Assembly: GCA_910589665.1 (NCBI GenBank) | Contig: CAJUTR010000007.1 | Span: 29,885 to 93,884, forward strand | DNA from: an uncultured Eubacterium sp. | Lineage (GTDB): Bacteria > Bacillota > Clostridia > Lachnospirales > Lachnospiraceae | Reading direction: 5' to 3' | DNA: 64,000 nt | Shown here: positions 1 through 8,929 of the stretch, one piece after another | Layout of the letters: each line of letters starts with the position of its first letter | Numbering within the stretch: position 1 is the first letter of the stretch | Program-made: the position numbers and the translations under genes | The notes under the pieces: model-generated | Seen by the model: only the letters and a program-made list of their open reading frames with translations | Database searches by the model: none | What the model was told of the DNA's origin: nothing

Positions 1-434
1 CCGAGAAATACAGCCAGGTTTGTGTGGGTTCCTTCTGACATTCCTCCGTAAATTGGAACGTCCCAGTCGATCGAGCCGTCTTTTTGAACACCCAAGATCG
101 GGATCGCTGTCTCTTTATCGTTCACACGTAGTACAAACGTATGGAACGACATCTGGCTCCGGTACAGTTTATCCATACTTACATGCACATACAAGTTCTC
201 GCCGTCGCTGTAAATATTCCCCTTATGGATACAATACGCATTGTCCGCCCCGTATGTGATGTCTGTTATTGGAAATCCCTTCCAATCATCGTAATACCCA
301 TCAATCTGTACCTCATCATTTCCCACTTTCCATGTTTCTTTGCTTTTTGCATCGGACGTGACAGGAAAACAACACATACCTGCCATCAAACATACCAATG
401 CCAGCGCCGTCATACGTCTGATCCTTCCAAACAT
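1..434 (-). CDS. Secreted protein, N-terminal part (candidate exosortase-G substrate)
   Basis: The frame is open from an ATG at 434 to the window edge, so the C-terminus is missing. The start is supported by an AAGGGGGA ribosome-binding site about 7 bases upstream; another ATG at 452 lies inside the preceding gene. The product begins with a basic stretch and a hydrophobic segment (about residues 8-22, rich in Met, Ala, Leu and Cys), consistent with a signal peptide, followed by a beta-rich region containing IDGYYDDWKGFP. The gene starts one base after the stop codon of the pterin-synthase-like gene, so the two are translationally coupled. From recalled family knowledge, proteins opening with this DG-x-x-DDW type of segment can be Firmicu-CTERM proteins, presumed substrates of the exosortase-like XrtG. 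The diagnostic C-terminal sorting segment lies outside the window, so this is inference. Confidence 0.7.
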   Translation of the reverse strand, partial: MFGRIRRMTALALVCLMAGMCCFPVTSDAKSKETWKVGNDEVQIDGYYDDWKGFPITDITYGADNAYCIHKGNIYSDGENLYVHVSMDKLYRSQMSFHTFVLRVNDKETAIPILGVQKDGSIDWDVPIYGGMSEGTHTNLAVFL

Positions 435-435
435 A

Positions 436-996
436 TTACGTTCCCCCTTCATATTCCATCATGTTCAAAAGCTTCTTCTTTTGTGCAAGGATGTTTTCGA
501 TCCCCTGCCTGCTCTCACGGTCCGAGCGCGTATGCAGCATGATCCGGTTTGACACGATATACACACAGAGAGGATTTTCTGAAATCTCCAGCTGATATAA
601 CCGAAATCCTTTGTCTTTCATCCGTTTCTTCAAATCCTCGTAGAACACCTCGCCGATGTCTTCAATCGTCGTCCCTCTGCCGCTAAAAGGTGGCATATCG
701 TTTAAATATCCACCCTCATACTGGCTTAAGTACTCCCGCACATTCTGATCCATATCGCCAAACAGATGCTGCCCGCCCGCCTCAGAAGCGCCGACGTACA
801 ATACGATCTGAAACGTATGGCTGTGTTTCTTTTCCACGTCCAAACGTGGACGCTTGTCCGCCTCAGAAGCGCCGACGTACAATTCGATCTGAAATGTATG
901 GCTGTGTTTCTTTTCCGCGTCCAGACTTGGACGATTGTCCGCTTCCGGGCTGTGCTCCGCATTGAAATAATATTTGTGTTTATAATATTCTAGCAC
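436..996 (-). CDS. 6-pyruvoyl-tetrahydropterin synthase-related protein with internal duplication
   Basis: The 186-residue product has the FNAEH motif near its N-terminus and HSHTF motifs, which correspond to the zinc-binding histidines of the QueD/6-pyruvoyl-tetrahydropterin synthase fold. It starts with GTG at 996, 17 bases downstream of the icd stop codon, and its stop codon is one base from the next start. A 27-residue segment containing the HSHTFQI strand is present twice in tandem (see the repeat entry), so the zinc ligands of that strand are duplicated. The C-terminal half contains FSGRGTTIEDIGEVFYEDL, a region where canonical synthases have active-site residues. From memory, a small clade of these proteins (TIGR03112) occurs beside XrtG exosortase-like and glycosyltransferase genes in Firmicutes, which fits the downstream gene here. 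Catalytic activity is not established; a structural or regulatory role is equally possible. Confidence 0.72.
   Translation of the reverse strand: MLEYYKHKYYFNAEHSPEADNRPSLDAEKKHSHTFQIELYVGASEADKRPRLDVEKKHSHTFQIVLYVGASEAGGQHLFGDMDQNVREYLSQYEGGYLNDMPPFSGRGTTIEDIGEVFYEDLKKRMKDKGFRLYQLEISENPLCVYIVSNRIMLHTRSDRESRQGIENILAQKKKLLNMMEYEGGT
779..940 (-). repeat. 81-bp in-frame tandem duplication
   Basis: Two adjacent 81-base units (about 779-859 and 860-940) differ at only a handful of bases. Each encodes 27 residues including EKKHSHTFQI and LYVGASEA. Because the length is a multiple of three, the reading frame is kept. Confidence 0.9.
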
Positions 997-1012
997 CCTG
1001 GCTCACCACTTT

Positions 1013-2218
1013 TCAGAGTTTTTCCAGCATTTCACGGATTGCCTGGATGAAATCCTGGCTGTTCAGCACTGTCACGTTTTCCAGACTCGTGATCCGTGCC
1101 AGATCTCCCGTCATCTTTCCTTCCTCGATTGTTTTCAGCGTCGCCTGCTCCAACCGATCCGCAAAATCCATCAACTCACGGATGCCATCGAGTTCACCGC
1201 GTTTGCGCAGCGCCCCTGTCCAGGCAAAGATCGTCGCTACCGAATTCGTCGATGTCTCCTCCCCGTTCAGGTGTTTATAATAATGGCGCTGTACCGTACC
1301 GTGCGCAGCTTCGTACTCATACGCGCCATCCGGTGACACCAATACGGAAGTCATCATACCGAGAGATCCGCATGCAGACGAAACCATATCGCTCATCACA
1401 TCTCCATCGTAATTCTTACATGCCCAGATAAATCCGCCGTCCGCTTTCATGACACGCGCCACCGCATCATCAATGAGCGTGTAAAAATACTCGAGACCTG
1501 CCGCCTCAAACTTCTCTTTGTATTCGTTGTCATATATCTCCTGAAAAATATCCTTAAACGTATGATCGTACTTTTTCGAAATCGTATCTTTTGTGGCAAA
1601 CCACAGATCCTGCTTGATGTCCAGTGCGTAGTTAAAACATGCCCTGGCAAAACTCGAAATTGATTTTTCTGTATTATGGATTCCCTGAATGATCCCTGGG
1701 CCGTCAAATTCATGTATGACTTCTCGTAGTTCCGTTCCATCCTCTGCGGTAAAGACCAATTCCGCTTTTCCTCTCCCCGGCACTTTCATTTCTGTATTTT
1801 TATACACATCGCCGTAGGCGTGGCGCGCAAGCGTGATCGGTGCCGTCCAGTTCTTCACACACGGTTCGATCCCTTTTACCTGGATCGGAGCGCGGAACAC
1901 GGTTCCATCCAGTGCTGCACGGATCGTTCCATTTGGTGATTTCCACATTTCTTTCAAATCGTATTCTGTCATTCTCGCCGCATTTGGTGTGATCGTCGCA
2001 CATTTTACTGCCACGCCGTATTTTTTTGTTGCCTCGGCAGAATCCATCGTCACCTTGTCGTTCGTCTCATTTCGGTGAGCAAGGCCGAGATCATAATATT
2101 CTGTTTTTAAATCAATATATGGCAATAATAGTTCCTCTTTGATCATTTGCCATAAAATACGGGTCATCTCGTCCCCGTCCATCTCTACAAGCGGTGTCGT
2201 CATCGTAATTTTAGCCAT
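1013..2218 (-). CDS. icd: NADP-dependent isocitrate dehydrogenase, eukaryote-like type
   Basis: The product (401 residues) would oxidatively decarboxylate isocitrate to 2-oxoglutarate with NADP in the cytoplasm, supplying 2-oxoglutarate for glutamate synthesis. The sequence begins MAKITMTTPLVEMDGDEMTR and contains the isocitrate/isopropylmalate dehydrogenase signature around NYDGDVMSD and the cofactor-loop AHGTVQRHY, as in the dimeric NADP enzymes of eukaryotes and some bacteria rather than the E. coli type. Start: an upstream in-frame Met at 2257 would add 13 acidic residues, but AGAGGAGGA sits 7-8 bases before the ATG at 2218, which also matches the usual family N-terminus. A good sigma-A-type promoter lies at 2284-2313. 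The pterin-like gene follows after 16 bases without a terminator, so the two may be co-transcribed. Confidence 0.95.
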   Translation of the reverse strand: MAKITMTTPLVEMDGDEMTRILWQMIKEELLLPYIDLKTEYYDLGLAHRNETNDKVTMDSAEATKKYGVAVKCATITPNAARMTEYDLKEMWKSPNGTIRAALDGTVFRAPIQVKGIEPCVKNWTAPITLARHAYGDVYKNTEMKVPGRGKAELVFTAEDGTELREVIHEFDGPGIIQGIHNTEKSISSFARACFNYALDIKQDLWFATKDTISKKYDHTFKDIFQEIYDNEYKEKFEAAGLEYFYTLIDDAVARVMKADGGFIWACKNYDGDVMSDMVSSACGSLGMMTSVLVSPDGAYEYEAAHGTVQRHYYKHLNGEETSTNSVATIFAWTGALRKRGELDGIRELMDFADRLEQATLKTIEEGKMTGDLARITSLENVTVLNSQDFIQAIREMLEKL

Positions 2219-2283
2219 GTCTTCGTCCTCCTCTGATACCTCTTTTTCCATTTTCAATCGTTATCTTCTGCTTCTTTCTTAGT

Positions 2284-2313
2284 ATCTTACCACATCGCTT
2301 TCCGTGTTGTCAA
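2284..2313 (-). promoter_or_regulatory. Sigma-A-type promoter of icd
   Basis: Reading on the minus strand, a perfect -35 TTGACA (2308-2313) is followed after 18 bases by TAAGAT (2284-2289). This places the transcription start roughly 60 bases upstream of the icd start codon. Confidence 0.65.
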
Positions 2314-2378
2314 TCACCAACCCCACGCGAGTATGGTTTCATTACCCTCGATTTTTCGTAATTTTTGGTAATTTTTGC

Positions 2379-2447
2379 AAAAAAACTCCGCTCCCTGTCC
2401 TGTGAGATTCCAGTACAAACTTCCTTCTCACAGGACAGGGAACGGAG
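2379..2447 (-). terminator. Rho-independent terminator of the GH43 operon
   Basis: A 21-base stem (2386-2406 with 2427-2447) is followed on the minus strand by seven T residues (2379-2385). The single position that does not Watson-Crick pair is a U-G wobble in the minus-strand RNA but an A-C clash in the plus-strand RNA, which fits minus-strand use. It lies 40 bases after the stop codon of the GH43 gene. Confidence 0.92.
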
Positions 2448-2486
2448 ATGAACCACTGCCAAATATCTGTTCCATTCAGACAGATT

Positions 2487-4610
2487 TTAGGAGTTCCACT
2501 TCACTCCTTTTGGCGTCTTAAACATTTTTTTATAAGCGGCAAGTTTCTTTTTCGGCGCTTTTATTTTTGCCTTTGCCTGAATACCTTTGTACGCATTTTT
2601 TCCTACTTTTTTCAGTGCTGTCGATTGGATCGTTATGTTCTTCAGCTTTTTACAAGAAGCAAACGCCTGGCTTCCAATCTCAGTAACATGTTTCCCGATT
2701 GTCGCTTTTACCGCCTTTTTGCATCCCTTAAACGCTGATTTTCCGATTGCGGTCACACGGAATTTCTCTCCTTCGATCGTAACTGTATTCGGAACTTTGA
2801 TCGATTTCAGTGTTTTGCTTTTCACACCGGTTACTGTGGCCATCCCTTTTTCTACATTTGTCACCTTGTATGTGAGACTTCCAGACGTATAAGTCTTGCC
2901 TTTTACCACTTTAGAACCAGAAGGGACCGGACTATTGGAAGGAACTGGTGTCCCTGCCGGCGCCTGACTGGCACTTGCCGGAGGCGTAATCGACGGATCC
3001 TGACCCGGCGCTGCCGTCGGCGTTACATCCGGCGTCTGTACCGGAGGCGGATCCTGACCTTCATCTTCATCCGTAACCGTTGCTTCTCCAAACTGGAATG
3101 CCTCCAGTTCGCAGACTGCTCCGCTTTTTGAAGAACTAAACACGAAGAAAAGCGCATGTTTTCCCGTCAGTGAACTCAGTCCTTCTACATCAATCGTCTT
3201 TATCACACCATTTTGATCATCCGATTCCGATATTTCGATCGTACCCAGCAGTTTCCCGCCGACGCTTTCCCACGGGCGGTCAAGCATGACCTGAATTGTC
3301 GCTGGCTTTCCTTTCGGGATCAGGGAAACAGCAAGCATATCTTTCGTACGTGTTCCCCTTCCAGCATCAAAGTTAAAGTACTTATAACCAACGATAGAAC
3401 CGTTCGGGATACGGTACGCGTTACTGCCCGGATTCCATTCATCATAATGAGCCGCAACCTGCGCGCCCCCCGTTATATAACAGGCACTTCCTCCCGTCAG
3501 CTTCTTATATGGGTTTAACCCGTCGATCTCAAATCCCTGTGACGTTACCTCGGCTTCTTTGATCTCCACCTTACCATCTTCTGTCACCCGTACATCCACC
3601 GGTTCCACCACACCCTGACGGCGTGTCTGGCTGTTATCAATACAGCGGTGATAGAACACATACCACTGACCGTTTACTTCCAAAATACTTCCATGCGTAT
3701 TTCCCGTCGTCATAGAGACGATCGCATTGCCATTCTGATCCGTTTCCCGGGCACGCGCGTCAATGATCGTGCCGCCGTATGTCCACGGCCCCAGCGGTGT
3801 GTCCGAATACGCATAAGCCAGTGTGCAGTTTGATGGTCCCAGTCCAAATTCACCGTTATTTGTTTTACGGCTGTATATGAATACATACTTATCTTCTACT
3901 TTTCGTATAGAGGAAGCCTCAAAAAAGCGGAAAGTATCACCGGTCTTACAATTGTCAATGCCGGTGTCTGCTTCCGTCAGCACTTTACATCCTTCCTTCA
4001 CCGTACACATCGTTTCCGGGTCCAGTTCTGCCATCTCCGAAGACTCAAATCCCCAATATCCATAAACTCTTCCGTCATCATCCACAAAAAGCGCGGCATC
4101 GTAACCAAGAACACCTTCTGTCTCTGTCGTACTGCCCTCTTTCCAGTTACATACCTCAAACGGGCCTTTCGGACTATTCGATTTCGCGATCATATCGTAG
4201 CGTCCTTCGGAACGGTTATTCGGATACAGATAGTACACTTTATTCCCTGCGGCATCTTTCGTCTCCACGACATCCGGCGCGTAGAAAATATCCCCTACTC
4301 CGTCAACCTCATGCCGGAAGATCTCACCCTCACAGCGCCAGTCATTCAGGTTCTCTGCCGGTGCAGACCACAGGACTAAATTATCTCCACAGTACTCTGT
4401 CTTCCGTATATCGTGGGAACCGTAAATGTATGCGCGGTATTTTCCTGGATTATCCGGATCCTCAAACAGCTTCGGTTCCCCGTCCGGAATATGCTCCCAA
4501 TGCGGCAGATACGGATTCGCCGCTTCCGCCTGCGCACTATCAAACAGACTGCTTCCACAGAAGACAACTGTCAGTGCTGCCAATAACAACCATTTTGAAA
4601 ACTTTCTCAT
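2487..4610 (-). CDS. Secreted glycoside hydrolase family 43 enzyme with CBM6-like and LRR_5 modules
   Basis: The 707-residue product has a signal peptide (about 1-31), a five-bladed GH43 catalytic domain (about 33-360), a CBM6-like beta-sandwich (about 375-508), a Pro/Thr-rich linker (about 515-565) and a Lys-rich BspA-type LRR_5 module (567-707). Candidate catalytic residues are the Asp in FEDPDN (51), the Asp in YAPDV (113) and the Glu in FFEASS (231), in the order base, pKa modulator, acid known for the family. GH43 members act as beta-xylosidases, alpha-L-arabinofuranosidases or related exo-enzymes; the substrate cannot be fixed here. The C-terminal module closely resembles that of the von Willebrand protein encoded two genes upstream, pointing to a shared localisation device. 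It starts 24 bases after the chemoreceptor-like gene and ends at a strong terminator, so it is the last gene of a three-gene operon. Confidence 0.88.
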   Translation of the reverse strand: MRKFSKWLLLAALTVVFCGSSLFDSAQAEAANPYLPHWEHIPDGEPKLFEDPDNPGKYRAYIYGSHDIRKTEYCGDNLVLWSAPAENLNDWRCEGEIFRHEVDGVGDIFYAPDVVETKDAAGNKVYYLYPNNRSEGRYDMIAKSNSPKGPFEVCNWKEGSTTETEGVLGYDAALFVDDDGRVYGYWGFESSEMAELDPETMCTVKEGCKVLTEADTGIDNCKTGDTFRFFEASSIRKVEDKYVFIYSRKTNNGEFGLGPSNCTLAYAYSDTPLGPWTYGGTIIDARARETDQNGNAIVSMTTGNTHGSILEVNGQWYVFYHRCIDNSQTRRQGVVEPVDVRVTEDGKVEIKEAEVTSQGFEIDGLNPYKKLTGGSACYITGGAQVAAHYDEWNPGSNAYRIPNGSIVGYKYFNFDAGRGTRTKDMLAVSLIPKGKPATIQVMLDRPWESVGGKLLGTIEISESDDQNGVIKTIDVEGLSSLTGKHALFFVFSSSKSGAVCELEAFQFGEATVTDEDEGQDPPPVQTPDVTPTAAPGQDPSITPPASASQAPAGTPVPSNSPVPSGSKVVKGKTYTSGSLTYKVTNVEKGMATVTGVKSKTLKSIKVPNTVTIEGEKFRVTAIGKSAFKGCKKAVKATIGKHVTEIGSQAFASCKKLKNITIQSTALKKVGKNAYKGIQAKAKIKAPKKKLAAYKKMFKTPKGVKWNS

Positions 4611-4634
4611 TTTATAGAACCCCTTTCTTATCCT

Positions 4635-5459
4635 TTACTGATTCCGAATATCCTCTTCGAGTTCCCCTGCCAATACAAGCGTCTCTTCCAATGTATTCTG
4701 GATCTCATTGACATGTTCCAGATGCTCTCTAGCTACGTCATTGGCTTCCTTTATGGAAGTAATGATCGAATATAGATGATCGGTAATCGTATTCAGTGTA
4801 GCTTTGATCTCAGTTGCTGAATTGCCGCTGTCCTTTGCCAGCTCGCCCATCTGATCAGCGACAACAGCGAATCCCCGGCCGTTTTCGCCGCTTCGCGCCG
4901 CCTCGATCGAAGCGTTCAGAGCCAAAATATTAGAACGGGAGGCATTGCTGCTGATCTTATTCACTACTTCAACCGTATTGTGCACATCCCCCTCTACATT
5001 ATTTGTCATATCACTCATGTCCGCCATCAACTGAGACAGATTGGCAATCCCATCCACTACCGTTTTGATCGAGGAATGGATCATGTTCATCGAATCCTGG
5101 AACTTCACAGTGACGTCTGCCATCTGCTCTTTCTTTTCTACAGAATGCGTGCAGGTGATACATCCGACCACGCGATCCTCATCCTTGATCGGTACGAGGA
5201 TTCCCTCAAACGCTTCCCCCATCACTTCCTTTGGAAGATAATTATGTTTTGCCCGCCCGGTACGGATCACATCGCGAAATGCGCCGCTCGGATCATGAAA
5301 TGTGTCGCCTATGTGAAATTTGGGCGTAACATCTTCCGGAACGAAAAAACCCTGAATGATGCCATCGGCATCCATGACCGTAATATAAACATCATGCTCA
5401 AACAGCTGACTGATCAGCGGCACGAGATCAACGATCTTCTCAACTTGTTCATTTGACAT
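4635..5459 (-). CDS. Soluble methyl-accepting chemotaxis-like protein
   Basis: The 274-residue product has no membrane segment. Residues 1-110 form an alpha/beta sensory domain of PAS or GAF appearance (DVYITVMDADGIIQGFF; later VPIKDEDRVVGCI). Residues 120-270 are a helical signalling hairpin with the conserved chemoreceptor tip around 178-212 (NILALNASIEAARSG, then GRGFAVVADQ). It would act as a cytoplasmic receptor coupling to CheA/CheW, although no che genes are in the window. The signalling region is short compared with classical transmembrane receptors. AGGAGGTG precedes the ATG. It sits between two genes for secreted proteins, 29 bases downstream of one and 24 bases upstream of the other, so it is probably co-transcribed with them. 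A chemotaxis-independent signalling role is possible. Confidence 0.85.
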   Translation of the reverse strand: MSNEQVEKIVDLVPLISQLFEHDVYITVMDADGIIQGFFVPEDVTPKFHIGDTFHDPSGAFRDVIRTGRAKHNYLPKEVMGEAFEGILVPIKDEDRVVGCITCTHSVEKKEQMADVTVKFQDSMNMIHSSIKTVVDGIANLSQLMADMSDMTNNVEGDVHNTVEVVNKISSNASRSNILALNASIEAARSGENGRGFAVVADQMGELAKDSGNSATEIKATLNTITDHLYSIITSIKEANDVAREHLEHVNEIQNTLEETLVLAGELEEDIRNQ

Positions 5460-5488
5460 TAAAACACCTCCTGATTTTTCCTACTCTG

Positions 5489-8400
5489 TTATTTGAATTT
5501 TACTTTGTTGCCGCATCCTCTCGCTCGCAGCAATTTTTTATAGGCTTTCCGTTTGTTCTTCGGCACTTTCATAACTGCTTTTTTATAAATACCCTGAAAA
5601 GCCCTGCTGCCGACTTTTTTTCCAGTAAGGTTTTTCGTCTTTACCGTTATTTTCGCCAATCTGTTACACTTATAAAACGCCTTTGCCCCGATTGACGCTA
5701 TATTTTTTCCGATCGTAATTTTCTTAAGCTTCTTACAATTTTTAAAAGCATTCGCTGCGATTGCTGTTACCTTATAAGTAATGCCGTTGATCCTGACCGT
5801 ATTAGGAATGGAAACGGAAGTAACATTTCGTTTGACCGGTTTCGTATAAGTCACGGTTCCCCCGCTCATGCCAGCTTTACTTACCGTATAGACCGCTTTT
5901 TTGTCAAAAATCCGAGTCCCTTTCGCCGGAACATTGTCCGTCGGTAACGGCGGATCTGTCGGCGCTGCCGACGGATTTAATGTCGGCGGATCTAGCGGTT
6001 TTGGTGTCGGCACATCTATCGGAATGATCGTCGCTGCTGGCGCATCCGTGGGTTTTCCTGATGGAGCATCTGTCGGTGTTTGTGTTGGCGGATCTGTCGG
6101 CGCCATTGTTGATGCAGACGGCGGCGTTTGCGTCGGTTCATCTTCCGGATCGTGCGTTGGCGCCAATGTCGGATGCGCTGTCGGATCGGATGGCGTTGGA
6201 ATCGATGTCGGTACGATGACCGGTGTCGGCTCTGGCACCGGCGTCACGAATGGCGTTGGCGCTGGTAAGAGCTCTTTCTTCCCGATCACATAAGAAGAAC
6301 AATGTGAGATTTCAAACTGAGCAATGCCTCCTGAAACTTTCACAACCGTATCTTCACATAATTCCAGTTTCCCAGTATCTTTATTATAATAATAAAGCTC
6401 GTATGTACCATCAGCGAATTTTTCGCCTACTTTTACTGAAACAGCAGCTCTTCCTGGCAGCGTTCCGCTATGAAAGAAATCTATGACCGTATACGGATCC
6501 AATCCCTCTCTCTCGATCGCCGCCTGTTCTACACTCGAAGTCTCCGAATCGATCGCAGCTCCAAGATCCACGGCAATGTCGGAATCACTGATGTTTTCTC
6601 CCTCAAATTTCCATTGATACAAAAGGTCTCCATATTCATCATCAAACACATACGAAATGCTTTTCTCCGTACGTATGATGTGGCTGTAAATAACCTTTTG
6701 CTTATCTGCCTCTACCTTTGGCTCGGAATCACCATAATAGATCAGATCCGTTACAGGTGTTTCTACTCCCGGCACCTCTGATTTCTCCAATTCCTCCAAA
6801 ATCGAATCAATATCACAACTCTCCATCTTATTATCTGTCACGACTGCTTTTTGGATCGTGAGATCAAACGAAGCCACATAACCGCCGTCCAAAGAACGAG
6901 CAATGATCTTCGTCGTTCCCTCCTTTATCCCGCGCACAACAAGGATCCCATCGGTCGTGATCGGAGATACCCCTGCGATCTCCTGATCCTCTACCATCCA
7001 GACGACACCCTGTTCCGACGCATCCGCGGGATCAAATATTGGTCGGAAATTCTTGATCTTTCCTTCTGGTACTGTCAGGTCATCTCCCAGTTCAATCCCC
7101 TGAACAGGCGTAATATCCGGATCAGCCTCGTATTCTTCTGTTTCCTCTGCGATCCTAGCAGCCAATCTTCCCATCGCATGTAAGAAATTGCTTTGTACGT
7201 TTATGAGAATTCCCTCTGTTACAGTAGTCAGCTTTTGATAAAAACTATAATTTTCCTTTTCGGTTATAACCGAAGTAACAACACCTTTTTCGACCAGTTT
7301 GTGCATCAGTTCCTTCATATTTTCCAATTCATGCGTGTTGTCATCTTTATAGGTGGCATCCGTTACGAGAAACGCAAATTTTGCGGCCGCACTATTAAAT
7401 GTCATAACATCCGGTTCGATCAAATTAGCCAGCGCATCCACCGCAGATTCCGGACTATCGCCGCCACCCGTAGCTCCGAGCTTATCGATTTCTGCTTTCA
7501 GCGCCTCGACATCCTCATTTTCAAACCATATGGATAACGCCGGGGAATAATGCAGTATCGTTGTATCTTTACCGTCCATGTCAATATCTTTATAATCGAT
7601 CAGCGAGATACGGAGTCTCGCATTGGTCGCCGCGATTTCATCGACAAACTTCGTCAATCCATCCCGTACGCTGTCTATGATACTCTGCATAGATCCTGTC
7701 GTGTCAACGATCAGTGCCACATTGATGTATTTACCGGTCAGATCCATACCCTTCAGGGAAGCATAACCAAAGTCCTCTGGAGCTTTTCTCGCTCCAGTTA
7801 TTTCATAAGAACCACTCTGATTTCCATATACCTGCGTTTGGATCACATATGTTTTGCCTGCCTTTAAATCAGCAGAAACAATAAAATTGTGTTCATCATA
7901 TCCATCGTCGTCGTAAGCCACTGATTTGCCATATTCATCAAACATCCAAATCAGGGCGTCTGTATCACCTGACGAATAAAAGTAATAAATACCGTCATTT
8001 TCCGGCCGGAAGCGAAAACTTCCATTCTTTGGTTTCGAGGACAGATAAGAAACCTGCGTTGTCTTATCAAGTTCCAACTCCCCACAATCTTCAAATAATT
8101 CATCAAAACGTCCCTTTACCGGTACGTTTATACTCTTTTCGATCGAGCCGCCTACTACATAAAGCGTATTAGCCGTACCGCCTTCGACCCAGGGACTGTT
8201 ATAACTCTGATTGTGGCTCGCCTTTACTTTTCCATCTGTCACCGCTTGATTCAGGTTAGCCGTATACTGCGTTCCATCGTCATATGTAATCGTCACGTTG
8301 TATAGCATTTTTATTTTCGTCAGATCAAACCGATAATACTTTTGCTTCTTCCCGTACAAGGTCAAAGAACCGTCCACACCCATTTCCAGGGCAGCATCCA

Positions 8401-8929
8401 CGCTAGTGGGCGTCACGGTAATATCTGTTATCCGGGGCGCGGTATCATCTGCGTTGATCCCCTCTGGTTTATTTACGAGAACGATGTCCATCACTTCTTT
8501 CCCTGAGGCGTCAAGAACCTTCAGTTCATCCTGTATCCCGACATTCCCGTGAACGATCACACCAGCCCCCGCCGCCATCCGTTCCAGTTTATTTCCCTCG
8601 CACGATTTTATGGTATAGTCTTTTCCTGCCCGGAGTACCTCCCCGTTTCCATCCAAAGCCCTTAAACTGACCACGGAATCTCCTTCTTCCAAAGAAATTC
8701 CCGTTCTTTCCTGTAATACTGGGATTGTCGTATCGTTCTCCTGTCCTAACGACTCCTCGCTCTCAGCTGCGTTCAGCTCCAGGACGGCAATCGATGCGTC
8801 ACCCGGTTCCTCGGCTGATCTCCGGCTGGCCTCCCGTACCTTTGCACCGGCCTCAGCAACTGGCATACACAGGGTCAGCGCCATAGACAGCGATAAGGCA
8901 AATGATAAAAATTTCTTAACTCTCCTCAT
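5489..8929 (-). CDS. Secreted von Willebrand factor A surface protein with Big2 and LRR_5 modules
   Basis: The 1,146-residue product has a signal peptide (about 1-27), an N-terminal beta-rich region (about 45-385), a von Willebrand A domain (about 402-590) with a MIDAS motif DTTGS (409-413) and later TGGGDSPE, a Big2-like Ig domain (about 605-695), a further beta domain ending near 885, a linker of about 110 residues dominated by Thr, Pro, Asp and Ala, and a Lys-rich LRR_5 module (about 1005-1146). Such proteins typically mediate adhesion or protein-protein contacts through a metal ion. There is no LPXTG motif or C-terminal membrane anchor. The C-terminal module matches that of the GH43 enzyme downstream. 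The start has AGGTGAAAGT before the ATG. It is the first gene of an apparent operon with the chemoreceptor-like and GH43 genes; I could not identify its promoter with confidence in the 8930-9032 region. Confidence 0.88.
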   Translation of the reverse strand: MRRVKKFLSFALSLSMALTLCMPVAEAGAKVREASRRSAEEPGDASIAVLELNAAESEESLGQENDTTIPVLQERTGISLEEGDSVVSLRALDGNGEVLRAGKDYTIKSCEGNKLERMAAGAGVIVHGNVGIQDELKVLDASGKEVMDIVLVNKPEGINADDTAPRITDITVTPTSVDAALEMGVDGSLTLYGKKQKYYRFDLTKIKMLYNVTITYDDGTQYTANLNQAVTDGKVKASHNQSYNSPWVEGGTANTLYVVGGSIEKSINVPVKGRFDELFEDCGELELDKTTQVSYLSSKPKNGSFRFRPENDGIYYFYSSGDTDALIWMFDEYGKSVAYDDDGYDEHNFIVSADLKAGKTYVIQTQVYGNQSGSYEITGARKAPEDFGYASLKGMDLTGKYINVALIVDTTGSMQSIIDSVRDGLTKFVDEIAATNARLRISLIDYKDIDMDGKDTTILHYSPALSIWFENEDVEALKAEIDKLGATGGGDSPESAVDALANLIEPDVMTFNSAAAKFAFLVTDATYKDDNTHELENMKELMHKLVEKGVVTSVITEKENYSFYQKLTTVTEGILINVQSNFLHAMGRLAARIAEETEEYEADPDITPVQGIELGDDLTVPEGKIKNFRPIFDPADASEQGVVWMVEDQEIAGVSPITTDGILVVRGIKEGTTKIIARSLDGGYVASFDLTIQKAVVTDNKMESCDIDSILEELEKSEVPGVETPVTDLIYYGDSEPKVEADKQKVIYSHIIRTEKSISYVFDDEYGDLLYQWKFEGENISDSDIAVDLGAAIDSETSSVEQAAIEREGLDPYTVIDFFHSGTLPGRAAVSVKVGEKFADGTYELYYYNKDTGKLELCEDTVVKVSGGIAQFEISHCSSYVIGKKELLPAPTPFVTPVPEPTPVIVPTSIPTPSDPTAHPTLAPTHDPEDEPTQTPPSASTMAPTDPPTQTPTDAPSGKPTDAPAATIIPIDVPTPKPLDPPTLNPSAAPTDPPLPTDNVPAKGTRIFDKKAVYTVSKAGMSGGTVTYTKPVKRNVTSVSIPNTVRINGITYKVTAIAANAFKNCKKLKKITIGKNIASIGAKAFYKCNRLAKITVKTKNLTGKKVGSRAFQGIYKKAVMKVPKNKRKAYKKLLRARGCGNKVKFK

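Noticed and set aside
5901..6293. Gly/Val-rich plus-strand frame
   Set aside because: It is the reverse complement of the Thr/Pro linker of the von Willebrand protein, so its composition is a by-product.
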